Position numbers and translations under genes: made by a program | Notes under the pieces: generated by a model | What the model was told of the DNA's origin: nothing | Databases searched by the model: none | Seen by the model: the letters and a program-made list of their open reading frames with translations, nothing else | In this document: piece by piece, positions 34,435-42,467 of the stretch | How positions within the stretch are numbered: position 1 is the stretch's first letter | Layout of the letters: every line of letters starts with the position of its first letter | DNA from: Roseibacterium beibuensis | GTDB taxonomy: Bacteria > Pseudomonadota > Alphaproteobacteria > Rhodobacterales > Rhodobacteraceae | DNA length: 64,000 bases | Assembly (NCBI RefSeq): GCF_039542305.1 | Contig: NZ_BAABHW010000006.1 | Span: 139,493 to 203,492 of the forward strand | Direction of reading: 5' to 3'

Positions 34435-36009
34435 CTATCCCGCCAGCAGCCGTGCTTCATGTGCCTTGAGCGTGGTTCGGGCCGCTGGCCCATACCCCGA
34501 AAGATTCTCCGGATCGATCTGCGGGAACAGCGCCAAAACCTCGTCCCGCACCGCGGCTTCAAGGTCATCCATGACATATGGCCCGGGCTGGAAACTTTCG
34601 GTTTCGAGCCCTTCGGACCAGACGATCTGGTGGCGGTCGAAGAGCAGGTGGAAATACTCGACCTCGCCGCCCGCATCCCAGAACCGGACCGAACACTCGT
34701 TCACAAGGTCCTTCGCGGCGACCAGCACTTCGTCCTCGCCGAACATCAATTCGGCCATCCAGTGACGCAGCAGGACCCGGTGCTGCGGCGACACCACAAG
34801 GCGTGCATGCAGGCCGAAGGTTCCGGCCTCGATCACGACCGGGCGAAAGCGCCCCTCGGCCGGCACACGGCGCGATCCGATCCAGCGCAGGGGCTGCGGG
34901 CCGTTGTCGCGCGTCTCGACCAGATCGCCGGCGCCGAGCGTTTCGATCGGAACATCGCCACCGGGCGTGCGGATGAGTGTCCCGCGCACGAAACAGGGAA
35001 TCGCTGTCACGGTGACGAAGGCGGTGTCGGTGATCCCGTCCTCGTTCTCGACGGTATAGGTGAAGTTCACCGTTTCATCGGCCACCAGGTTGGTCTGATC
35101 GGCGGGCGGCACTACCTGCAAGGTACCATCCGCGAGAAGCGTCACCGCGTGCCCGCTGGGTAGCGTGATGGTTTCACCGACGGAGATTTCCTGGCCGTTC
35201 ACGTGGGTGATGGTCATCACCCCGGCCGACCCGTCATTGGCCAGCGCGTCCACGATGGCGGTCTGGCCCTCGTAATGCGTGATGGCGTCGTCGTTGGCGA
35301 TGAACGCGGTCTGCGCGCTGTCCGCCGCGATCAGGAGATTCGAGTCGTAGGAGCTGTCGGCCACATCGGCGATGGCGATGATCAGCTCGTTCACCTCGTT
35401 CGGGTTCACATCCATCTGCAACGACAGGGTGACGGTGAACCCGTCCATCTCGGTGTTGTGGTCGTCACCGGTGTTATCGACGAAAAGGTTCGCGTTTTCG
35501 GTCTGGTTGATGGAATTGATCTGCGTCACGTCGATCACGGGCGACGTCACAAGCTCACCGTTGATGTAGACGGCGACGACATCACTGAACTCCGATCCCG
35601 TGAACTCCGGATACTCCTCGGAGGCGAAGACGAACTGCATCGTCATCGTGTCGCCTTCCGGAATGAAATCGATCGTCAGGATCGAGGCGTCGTAGGTCGA
35701 AGCATTCGCGGCGTTGTTCAGCAGCGGGTTGTTGTTGTCGCCGGAGGTATTGGTGGAGGTGCCGTCACTCCGGTTCGGATCGCCCCAGGACTGCGTGAAA
35801 TTGCCCACGTAGCCGGTCGAAAGAATGACACCGCTATCCGACGGGGTCGGCCCTGCCGCGATGCTGTCGCCATCCGAATAAATCGCCGACGCGTACCACG
35901 ACCCGTCGTAATCCGCGTCCACCACGGTGACGCCTTCGCCCATGATGGTCTCGGCCATCTCGGTCGCGGATGCGCCGGTATCGTAGGTGAGTTCCTGCCC
36001 AGTCGCCAT
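34435..36009 (-). CDS. Choice-of-anchor L, Ig-like and Hint-domain protein 3
   Basis: A 524-residue protein. The N-terminal choice-of-anchor L type domain (about 15-240) has DSGVILSTGYVGNF and the signature VFASEEYPEFTGSEFSDV. A short cadherin/Ig-like segment follows (about 250-345, ending VTVTAIP). The Hint domain begins CFVRGTLIRTPGG with its nucleophile Cys, then VVSPQHRVLLRH and FHLLFDRHQIVW. I use ATG 36009 with GAGGGCAG upstream; the longer frame has no ribosome site. There is no classical signal peptide; export, perhaps via type I, is only inferred from the domain style. It is followed after 5 bp by Hint-domain protein 2. Confidence 0.82.
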   Translation of the reverse strand: MATGQELTYDTGASATEMAETIMGEGVTVVDADYDGSWYASAIYSDGDSIAAGPTPSDSGVILSTGYVGNFTQSWGDPNRSDGTSTNTSGDNNNPLLNNAANASTYDASILTIDFIPEGDTMTMQFVFASEEYPEFTGSEFSDVVAVYINGELVTSPVIDVTQINSINQTENANLFVDNTGDDHNTEMDGFTVTLSLQMDVNPNEVNELIIAIADVADSSYDSNLLIAADSAQTAFIANDDAITHYEGQTAIVDALANDGSAGVMTITHVNGQEISVGETITLPSGHAVTLLADGTLQVVPPADQTNLVADETVNFTYTVENEDGITDTAFVTVTAIPCFVRGTLIRTPGGDVPIETLGAGDLVETRDNGPQPLRWIGSRRVPAEGRFRPVVIEAGTFGLHARLVVSPQHRVLLRHWMAELMFGEDEVLVAAKDLVNECSVRFWDAGGEVEYFHLLFDRHQIVWSEGLETESFQPGPYVMDDLEAAVRDEVLALFPQIDPENLSGYGPAARTTLKAHEARLLAG

Positions 36010-36275
36010 GTCTGCCCTCGCTCGTATCGGCGAGGCAGGGGTCATGCACAGGCTGTTGCCCCCTCTGGTCGGGGGGGTGTTTTCACGCCTGTGATCCGTC
36101 CCGCGGTCGTTGCCGCGCCTGCCTCGACGGTTTTTATTCAATTTTTCAGGAGATTAGATCAGCCTGATCCGAATTGGTATCCCCCGTCGGCCGATCACGC
36201 CTGCTTGGCCCGCCATTGTGCCTTTCCCGCCACGGCGCTACCCAAGGCGAAACCCCTGCCGATGACGGAGCCCTC
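36010..36275. other. Divergent intergenic region between Hint-3 and dapE
   Basis: 266 bp with no supportable gene. It should hold promoters for both the Hint-3/Hint-2 unit and dapE. GACGGAG near 36266 is the dapE ribosome site. No further boxes could be assigned. Confidence 0.5.
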
Positions 36276-37421
36276 ATGCCCACCGATCCCGCCGCCCTGA
36301 CCGCCGCCCTCGTCAAATGCCCCTCGGTCACGCCGGAAGAAGGCGGCGCGCTGCAACTGCTGGAAGCGACGCTAGGCGCGGCGGGCTTCGACTGCACCCG
36401 GGTGGATCGGAACGGCACGCCAAACCTGTTCGCCCGCTGGGGCGCCAAGGGGGCGGAGAAGACCTTTGGCTTCAATGGCCATACCGACGTGGTGCCCGTG
36501 GGCGACGAAGGCGCCTGGACGCATCCGCCCTTCTCGGCGCATCTCGAAGAGGGCTGGCTTTACGGACGCGGGGCCACCGACATGAAATCGGGCGTGGCCG
36601 CCTTTGCCGCCGCCGCCATGGATTTCGTCAAGGACACGCCGCCGGACGGCGCGATCATCCTGACCATCACCGGCGACGAGGAAGGGCCGGGCCGTGACGG
36701 CACCATCGCCATCCTCGACTGGATGGAGCAGGCGGGCGAACGCATGGATGTCTGCATCGTGGGCGAACCCACCTGCCCCGAGGTGATCGGCGACATGATC
36801 AAGATCGGGCGGCGCGGGTCGATGACCGCGCATTTCGAGGTGATCGGCAAGCAGGGCCATTCCGCCTACCTGCACAAGACGCTGAACCCGATGCCGGCGG
36901 TGGCGCTGCTGGCGCATCGGCTGTCCGGTCACACGCTGGATCGGGGCACCGACCATTTCGACCCGTCCACCCTGTCGGTGACCACCATCGACACGGGCAA
37001 CCCGGCCTCGAACGTCATTCCCGCGCGCACGCGCATGACGGTCAACCTGCGTTTCAACGACCTGCACACCGGCGCCAGCCTGACCGACTGGCTGCGCGCC
37101 GAGGCCGACAAGGTCGCCGAGGAAACCGGTACGCGGATCGAAATGCGCCCCCATATCTCGGGCGAGGCGTTCCTGACGCCGCCCGGCGATCTGTCCGATC
37201 TGGTGTCGGGGGCGGTGGCCAAGGCCACGAACCGCCAGCCGGTCCTGTCGACCACCGGTGGCACCTCGGACGCGCGTTTCGTCAAATCGCATTGCCCGGT
37301 GGTCGAGTTCGGCCTTGTCGGACACCGGATGCACGAGGTCGATGAACGCGTCTGGGTGCAGGACATCCACGACCTGAAACGCATCTACACCCAGATCCTG
37401 ACCGACTATTTCACGGGCTGA
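36276..37421 (+). CDS. dapE: Succinyl-diaminopimelate desuccinylase
   Basis: DapE removes succinate from N-succinyl-LL-DAP, following DapD and the aminotransferase. The 381-residue M20 metallohydrolase has the zinc ligands His69 and Asp71 in GHTDVV, Asp102 in GRGATDMKSG and the catalytic Glu in TGDEEGP. The start ATG at 36276 matches the family (MPTDPAALTAALVKCPSVTP). It ends 4 bp from the convergent DUF305 gene. Confidence 0.96.
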   Translation: MPTDPAALTAALVKCPSVTPEEGGALQLLEATLGAAGFDCTRVDRNGTPNLFARWGAKGAEKTFGFNGHTDVVPVGDEGAWTHPPFSAHLEEGWLYGRGATDMKSGVAAFAAAAMDFVKDTPPDGAIILTITGDEEGPGRDGTIAILDWMEQAGERMDVCIVGEPTCPEVIGDMIKIGRRGSMTAHFEVIGKQGHSAYLHKTLNPMPAVALLAHRLSGHTLDRGTDHFDPSTLSVTTIDTGNPASNVIPARTRMTVNLRFNDLHTGASLTDWLRAEADKVAEETGTRIEMRPHISGEAFLTPPGDLSDLVSGAVAKATNRQPVLSTTGGTSDARFVKSHCPVVEFGLVGHRMHEVDERVWVQDIHDLKRIYTQILTDYFTG

Positions 37422-37424
37422 GCC

Positions 37425-37901
37425 CTATTCGCCGTCGACCTCGGGCGTGGCGCGTGGGCCACCCGTCAGATCGTCGATCAGGGCCTGCATCTCGTCGATC
37501 TCGATACGCTGCGCCTCGATGATCCGGTCGGCCAGCGCCTGCACGCGCGGGTCGCTCAACCCGGCGCGTTCGCTTGTCAGGATGGCGATCGAATGGTGCG
37601 GGATCATGGCGCGCATCCAGGACACGTCCTGCACGGTCGCCTGCGACCGCACCAGCCATAGCGACCCGGCAAAGGCCACCACGGCGACACCCATGATCGT
37701 CCAGTTGAGTGCCCGGTTGCCATACATCTTCCACATGAAACCGAGCATCACGATGGCCATCGCGGCCCCCATGAGGACCGCCATGTAAAGCCGCGTTTCG
37801 CTGAAGCTGATATGCCCCAGCGCGTAGGTGTTGAGATACATCAGGCCGAACATCACGACGGTGGAGGTCGCGATCATGGCCAGGAATCGCGTATAGGTCA
37901 T
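37425..37901 (-). CDS. DUF305 domain membrane protein
   Basis: A 158-residue protein with three hydrophobic segments (about residues 5-30, 36-60 and 68-88), followed by a DUF305 segment with MRAMIPHHSIAILTSERAGL. DUF305 proteins are often in metal-related loci, but their role is unclear; the histidine pair may bind metal. GAAGGAGATCA precedes ATG 37901. It sits tail to tail with dapE. A long minus-strand frame reaching 38693 is antisense to rnr. Confidence 0.88.
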   Translation of the reverse strand: MTYTRFLAMIATSTVVMFGLMYLNTYALGHISFSETRLYMAVLMGAAMAIVMLGFMWKMYGNRALNWTIMGVAVVAFAGSLWLVRSQATVQDVSWMRAMIPHHSIAILTSERAGLSDPRVQALADRIIEAQRIEIDEMQALIDDLTGGPRATPEVDGE

Positions 37902-38021
37902 GTCGGGTGATCTCCTTCTTTCCTGGCACATCAACGCTTGGCAGGGCGCGCTGTTCCGACTGGCCCGCTCTGGCCCCAATTCCCGCATGACGCGCGCCCG
38001 GCCCCGTGTTACGCCAAACGC

Positions 38022-40277
38022 ATGAGCACGCTTCCCACCAAGGACCAGATCCTCGCCTGGATCTCGGACAACCCCGCCAGCACCTCGAAACGCGATATTG
38101 CCCGCGCCTTCGGGATCAAGGGGGCCGACCGGATCGACCTCAAGCGCATGCTCAAGGAGCTGGAGGACGAGGGCCACCTCGAGAAGCGCAAGAAGACCTA
38201 TCGCGACCCCGACAAACTGCCGCCCGTGGCAGTGTTGCAGGTCACCGGGCCGGACGATCTGGGCGACGTGTTCTGCCGCCCGCTGGAATGGCAGGGCGAA
38301 GGGACCGAGCCGCGCATCCTGTTTTCCGCCCGCGCGACCGACCCGGCCATCGGCGCGGGCGACCGCATCCTTGCCCGCATGCAAGAGGTTCAGGGCGAGG
38401 ATCACCAGTATATCGCCCGCCTGATCCGGAGGATCGGGACGAACCCGAAAAAGATCCTCGGCATCTACCGCAAGGGGGCCGAGGGCGGGCGCATCGTGCC
38501 CATCGCCAAGGGGGCCGACAAGGAATGGCAGGTGCGCGCCAGCGACACGCACGGCGCGCGCGACGGCGAGTTGGTCGAGGCCGAACAGGCCGGCCCCAAG
38601 GGCCGCATGGGCCTGCCGCGGGCGCGGATCACCGACCGTCTGGGCGACCCCGGCGCGCCGAAATCCGTCAGCCTCATCGCGATTCACGAACACGGCATTC
38701 CCGACGCGTTCCCCGATGCCGTCATCGCCGAGGCCGACAGCAAGAAGCCCGCGGGCCTGTCAGGGCGCGAGGATTTGCGCGACATGGACCTTGTCACCAT
38801 CGACCCGGCCGATGCGCGCGACCATGACGACGCCTGCTATGCCCATGCCGATGACGACCCGAAGAACAGGGGCGGCCATGTCATCTGGGTCGCCATCGCC
38901 GATGTCGCGCATTACGTGCCGGCGGGCAGCGCGCTGGACCGCGAGGCGAAGAAGCGGGGCAATTCCACCTATTTCCCCGACCGCGTGGTGCCGATGCTGC
39001 CCGACCGCCTGTCGGGCGACCTGTGTTCCCTGCACGAAGGCGTGCCGCGCGCCTGTATCGCCTTGCGCATGGTCATCGACGCACAGGGTAACAAGATCGG
39101 CCACCGATTTGTCCGGGGGCTGATGCGCTCGACCGCGTCGCTCAACTACGAGGAGGTTCAGGCCGCCGAGGATGGCAGCCCGAACGACAAGACCGCACCC
39201 CTGGTCGCGCCGATCATCGCCCCGCTTTATGCCGCCTATCGCGCGCTGCGCGATGCGCGCAACCGCCGCCAGCCGCTGGACCTCGACCTGCCGGAGCGGC
39301 GGATCCAACTGTCCGAGGACGGGCATGTCACCTCCGTCGCCTACAAGGACCGGCTCGATGCGCATCGCATGATCGAGGAATTCATGGTTCTGGCCAATGT
39401 CGCCGCCGCCGAGACCCTGATCGAGAAACGCTCCCCCCTGCTGTTCCGCGTGCACGAGGAACCGAACCCCGAAAAGATCGAGGCCTTGCGCGAAACCGCC
39501 GAGGCCTCGGGGTTTTCGCTGGCAAAGGGGCAGGTCCTGCAAACCCGGCAGTTGAACGCCCTGCTGGCCCAGGCCGAGGGGAGCGAGTTCGACGAGTTGA
39601 TCAACATGACCACGCTGCGCTCGATGACGCAGGCCTATTACAGCCCCGAGAATTTCGGGCATTTCGGGCTGGCGCTGAAGAATTACGCGCATTTCACCTC
39701 GCCCATCCGGCGCTATTCCGACCTGGTTGTGCATCGCTCGCTGATCTCGGCCCATGGATGGGGGCGCGATGGGCTGAGCCCCGAGGAGATCGAGCGGCTG
39801 GACGAAACCGCCAAGCATATTTCGGACACCGAGCGGCGGTCGATGACGGCGGAGCGCGACACCAATGACCGCTACCTCGCCGCCTACCTGTCGGACCGGG
39901 TGGGCGCGACCTTCACCGGGCGCATCTCGGGCATCCAGCGCTTCGGTGCCTTCGTGCGGCTGGACGAGACGGGGGCGGACGGGTTGCTGCCCATGCGGGC
40001 GATCGGGCACGAGTATTTCCATTTCGACGCCGAGACGCAGACGCTGATGGGCGCGGACTCGGGCCTGACCATCGGGATCGGCGACCGAGTCACCGTCAAA
40101 CTGGCCGAGGCCGTTCCGGTGACCGGGGGCCTGACGCTGGACCTTGTCGAACTGGACGGGAGAAGCCTGCCGCGCCGTCCGCAACGGGGCAAGCGGGGCG
40201 CTCCGCCTCGCCGGAAGGCCGGGAAAGCGGCCAAGAAAAAGGTCAAGCTGCGCAAGAAAACCGCGCGGCAGCGTTAA
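38022..40277 (+). CDS. rnr: Ribonuclease R
   Basis: A 751-residue 3'-5' exoribonuclease that degrades structured RNA. The N-terminal helix-turn-helix region (1-60) is followed by cold-shock-like domains, the RNB catalytic domain with IDPADARDHDDACYA, a C-terminal S1 domain around RVTVKLAEAVPVTGGLTLD, and a Lys/Arg-rich tail. It starts at ATG 38022; the upstream frame from 37938 has no ribosome site. Confidence 0.96.
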   Translation: MSTLPTKDQILAWISDNPASTSKRDIARAFGIKGADRIDLKRMLKELEDEGHLEKRKKTYRDPDKLPPVAVLQVTGPDDLGDVFCRPLEWQGEGTEPRILFSARATDPAIGAGDRILARMQEVQGEDHQYIARLIRRIGTNPKKILGIYRKGAEGGRIVPIAKGADKEWQVRASDTHGARDGELVEAEQAGPKGRMGLPRARITDRLGDPGAPKSVSLIAIHEHGIPDAFPDAVIAEADSKKPAGLSGREDLRDMDLVTIDPADARDHDDACYAHADDDPKNRGGHVIWVAIADVAHYVPAGSALDREAKKRGNSTYFPDRVVPMLPDRLSGDLCSLHEGVPRACIALRMVIDAQGNKIGHRFVRGLMRSTASLNYEEVQAAEDGSPNDKTAPLVAPIIAPLYAAYRALRDARNRRQPLDLDLPERRIQLSEDGHVTSVAYKDRLDAHRMIEEFMVLANVAAAETLIEKRSPLLFRVHEEPNPEKIEALRETAEASGFSLAKGQVLQTRQLNALLAQAEGSEFDELINMTTLRSMTQAYYSPENFGHFGLALKNYAHFTSPIRRYSDLVVHRSLISAHGWGRDGLSPEEIERLDETAKHISDTERRSMTAERDTNDRYLAAYLSDRVGATFTGRISGIQRFGAFVRLDETGADGLLPMRAIGHEYFHFDAETQTLMGADSGLTIGIGDRVTVKLAEAVPVTGGLTLDLVELDGRSLPRRPQRGKRGAPPRRKAGKAAKKKVKLRKKTARQR

Positions 40278-40413
40278 CCGGGCCTTCACCACATCGCCTT
40301 ACCGCAACGGCAAGAGACCGCGCATTGACGCGCGGTTGATGTAAGTGCGCTTGGAATCCGCTATATTATCCACAAAACCGGGCAGACCTTGAGCGAAGAC
40401 TGACAGGCCCAGC

Positions 40414-41835
40414 ATGCGGCACACCTTAACGATATCGACCCTGACGCTGGCCCTTTGGGCCGGAATGGCACTTGCCGCACCGCCGCGGGTGTCACTGGTG
40501 CCCATCCCCCGCCCCGGCCCGGATGCAGTAATCCCGGCCCAGGCCCGACCCGTCGCGGAGCCCGAAGTGACACGGGCGGTCGAGCCCGATGAACCGGTGA
40601 GCCTGCTGGCCGTGGCGTCCTCGATGCGGCCGGAATATCGCGGCACCCCGCCTGAGGGTTTCGTCGAGGAGACCGAGCGCATGGCCGCCGAACGGATGGG
40701 CCGGGTCGAAGACCCGGAGTTTCGCCGCTGGATCGACGGGTTCTTCGCCCGCGCCCGCGCGCAAGGGATCACGCAAGGCACGCTCGAGGCGGCCTTTACC
40801 GGCGTGCAACTGAATACGCGCGTGCTGGAACGCGATGCGAACCAATCCGAGTTTTCCCGCGCATTGTGGGATTACCTCGACTCCGCCGTGTCGTCGGAAC
40901 GTGTCTCGAACGGGCGCGCGGCCTACGAGGAATACGCCGACGAACTGGCCGAGATCGAAGCGCGCTACGACGTGGATGCGCGCGTGGTCGTGGCGATCTG
41001 GGGGCTGGAAAGCGCCTATGGCGCGATGCGCGGCTCGACCGACATCATCGAGGCGATGGCGAGCCTGGCCTACGAGGGGCGGCGCCGGGACTTCTTCGAG
41101 GACCAACTGATCGCGGCGCTGCGCATCCTGCAATCGGGCGACGTGCGCCCGCGCAACATGCGCGGCAGCTGGGCCGGGGCCATGGGCCATACGCAGTTCA
41201 TGCCGACGAGCTACCTCGATCACGCGCAGGATTTCAACGGCGACGGGCGGCGCGATATCTGGTCGGACAACCCGGTGGACGCCCTGGCCTCGACCGCCGC
41301 GTATCTTGCGCATTTCGGGTGGGAGCGCGGCCAGCCCTGGGGCGTCGAGATCCGCCTGCCCGACGGCTTCGATTACAGCCTGACGGGCGAGCGGACCCGG
41401 CGCAACGCCGCCTTCTGGCGAGACCGCGGCGTGACGCTGGCCGATGGCGGCGAGGTGCCGGATCATGGCGACGCGTCGATCCTGCTGCCCGCCGGGTCGC
41501 ATGGCGTGGCGCTGATGATCTTCGACAATTTCCGGGTGATCGAGCGCTACAACCCTGCGGACGCCTATGTCATCGCGGTGGGGCATCTGGGCGACCGGAT
41601 CATGGGCGGCCCCCGTTTTCGCGCCGAATGGCCGCGCGGGGACCGGGTGCTGAGCGGCGATGAGCGGCGGGAATTGCAGCGCCTGTTGACCGCCGCAGGC
41701 TTCGCCACCTATGGCGTGGACGGGATCATCGGGCCGAACACGATCGACGCCGTGCGCCGTTACCAGCAATCCATCGGCGATACGCCCGATGGCTATGCCT
41801 CGCTCCGGGTTCTGGAGCAGTTGCGCGGGTCCTGA
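40414..41835 (+). CDS. Lytic murein transglycosylase (GH103, MltB-like) with peptidoglycan-binding domain
   Basis: A 473-residue exported enzyme (signal peptide about 1-22) that cleaves peptidoglycan glycan strands to anhydromuropeptides. The catalytic Glu is Glu199 in WGLESAYGAMRG; GSWAGAMGHTQFMPTSY is a GH103 signature. A C-terminal peptidoglycan-binding domain (about 405-470, ending near GPNTIDAVRRYQQ) is present. It is 137 bp after rnr. A second, weaker GH103 protein is encoded at 51609-52790. Confidence 0.94.
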   Translation: MRHTLTISTLTLALWAGMALAAPPRVSLVPIPRPGPDAVIPAQARPVAEPEVTRAVEPDEPVSLLAVASSMRPEYRGTPPEGFVEETERMAAERMGRVEDPEFRRWIDGFFARARAQGITQGTLEAAFTGVQLNTRVLERDANQSEFSRALWDYLDSAVSSERVSNGRAAYEEYADELAEIEARYDVDARVVVAIWGLESAYGAMRGSTDIIEAMASLAYEGRRRDFFEDQLIAALRILQSGDVRPRNMRGSWAGAMGHTQFMPTSYLDHAQDFNGDGRRDIWSDNPVDALASTAAYLAHFGWERGQPWGVEIRLPDGFDYSLTGERTRRNAAFWRDRGVTLADGGEVPDHGDASILLPAGSHGVALMIFDNFRVIERYNPADAYVIAVGHLGDRIMGGPRFRAEWPRGDRVLSGDERRELQRLLTAAGFATYGVDGIIGPNTIDAVRRYQQSIGDTPDGYASLRVLEQLRGS

Positions 41836-41867
41836 GGGATTTCGCCCGGCTACGCCGGTCGACCCGT

Positions 41868-41892
41868 GCGAGGGGGCTGTCTGCCCCCTCGC
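41868..41892. repeat. Extragenic palindrome between transglycosylase and MOSC genes
   Basis: GCGAGGGGGC and GCCCCCTCGC pair perfectly across a five-base loop. It lies between two convergent genes, so it may act as a terminator for both, but there is no T-run. The following GAGCATATTTCGAGGA tail looks like the repeated extragenic elements of this order; I could not check copy number. Confidence 0.6.
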
Positions 41893-41927
41893 GCTCCCCC
41901 GAGCATATTTCGAGGATAAAGATCGGG

Positions 41928-42395
41928 TCAGGTCGGGATGACCTCGTCCCCCAGCGAGAGATCGCCGGGCACCTCGACGGTAGCGCACCAGCCGCCATGG
42001 CCGCGCATGGCGGTGTAGCCGCCGGGACCGAGGGCGCGCTCCATCCGGGAACAGGGGGCGCAGGGGCCGGTCAGCCGCAGGCGGGCGGTGCCGATGGCGA
42101 TGGTCCGGCCGCGCAGGGCCGCGAGGTTGAGGCGCGAGATCACGAGGTTGCGGCGGAGCGTTTCGGGCGTGAGGGCCTCCAGCCCCGCAAGGGCTGCGAT
42201 GACCGGCAGGTGTTCCGCCTGGATCAGGGTGACCGCGCGCTTGCCGGGGCGCGCGTGGTCGCCCGTCAGGCCAGCCTCGGTCAGCCTCGCGCTGGAGACG
42301 GGTGTCAGAGGTGCCAGCCGGTCCGGGCGCAGGCCGATCCAGTCGAGGCGGCCGGGCTGCGCGTGGCGGGCGATGAGGTCGGCGAGCGTGTCCAT
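41928..42395 (-). CDS. MOSC domain protein
   Basis: A 155-residue protein with the core of a MOSC sulfur-carrier domain: GDHARPGKRAVTLIQAEHLP and the conserved Cys pair region TGPCAPCSRMERALG. MOSC proteins handle activated sulfur for molybdenum-cofactor-dependent enzymes. ATG at 42393-42395 is the start; the very long frame extending upstream is antisense to imuB. It is divergent from imuB with 72 bp between. Confidence 0.88.
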   Translation of the reverse strand: MDTLADLIARHAQPGRLDWIGLRPDRLAPLTPVSSARLTEAGLTGDHARPGKRAVTLIQAEHLPVIAALAGLEALTPETLRRNLVISRLNLAALRGRTIAIGTARLRLTGPCAPCSRMERALGPGGYTAMRGHGGWCATVEVPGDLSLGDEVIPT

Positions 42396-42450
42396 GACCC
42401 GAAGATAGGACGGGGGAGACTCGACTCCCACCCGCGCGGGCGCTAAATGT

Positions 42451-42465
42451 GAACAAAACAGGAAC
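42451..42465 (+). promoter_or_regulatory. Alphaproteobacterial LexA (SOS) box of imuB
   Basis: GAAC, seven bases (AAAACAG), GAAC matches the GAAC-N7-GAAC direct-repeat form of the alphaproteobacterial LexA box. It ends 2 bp before the imuB ATG, so LexA would block transcription or early elongation. The SOS response would then induce imuB. Confidence 0.75.
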
Positions 42466-42467
42466 AT

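Noticed and set aside
40321..40413. Promoter for the first transglycosylase (TTGATG and TATATT)
   Set aside because: Spacing of 20 bases is too long for a confident call.
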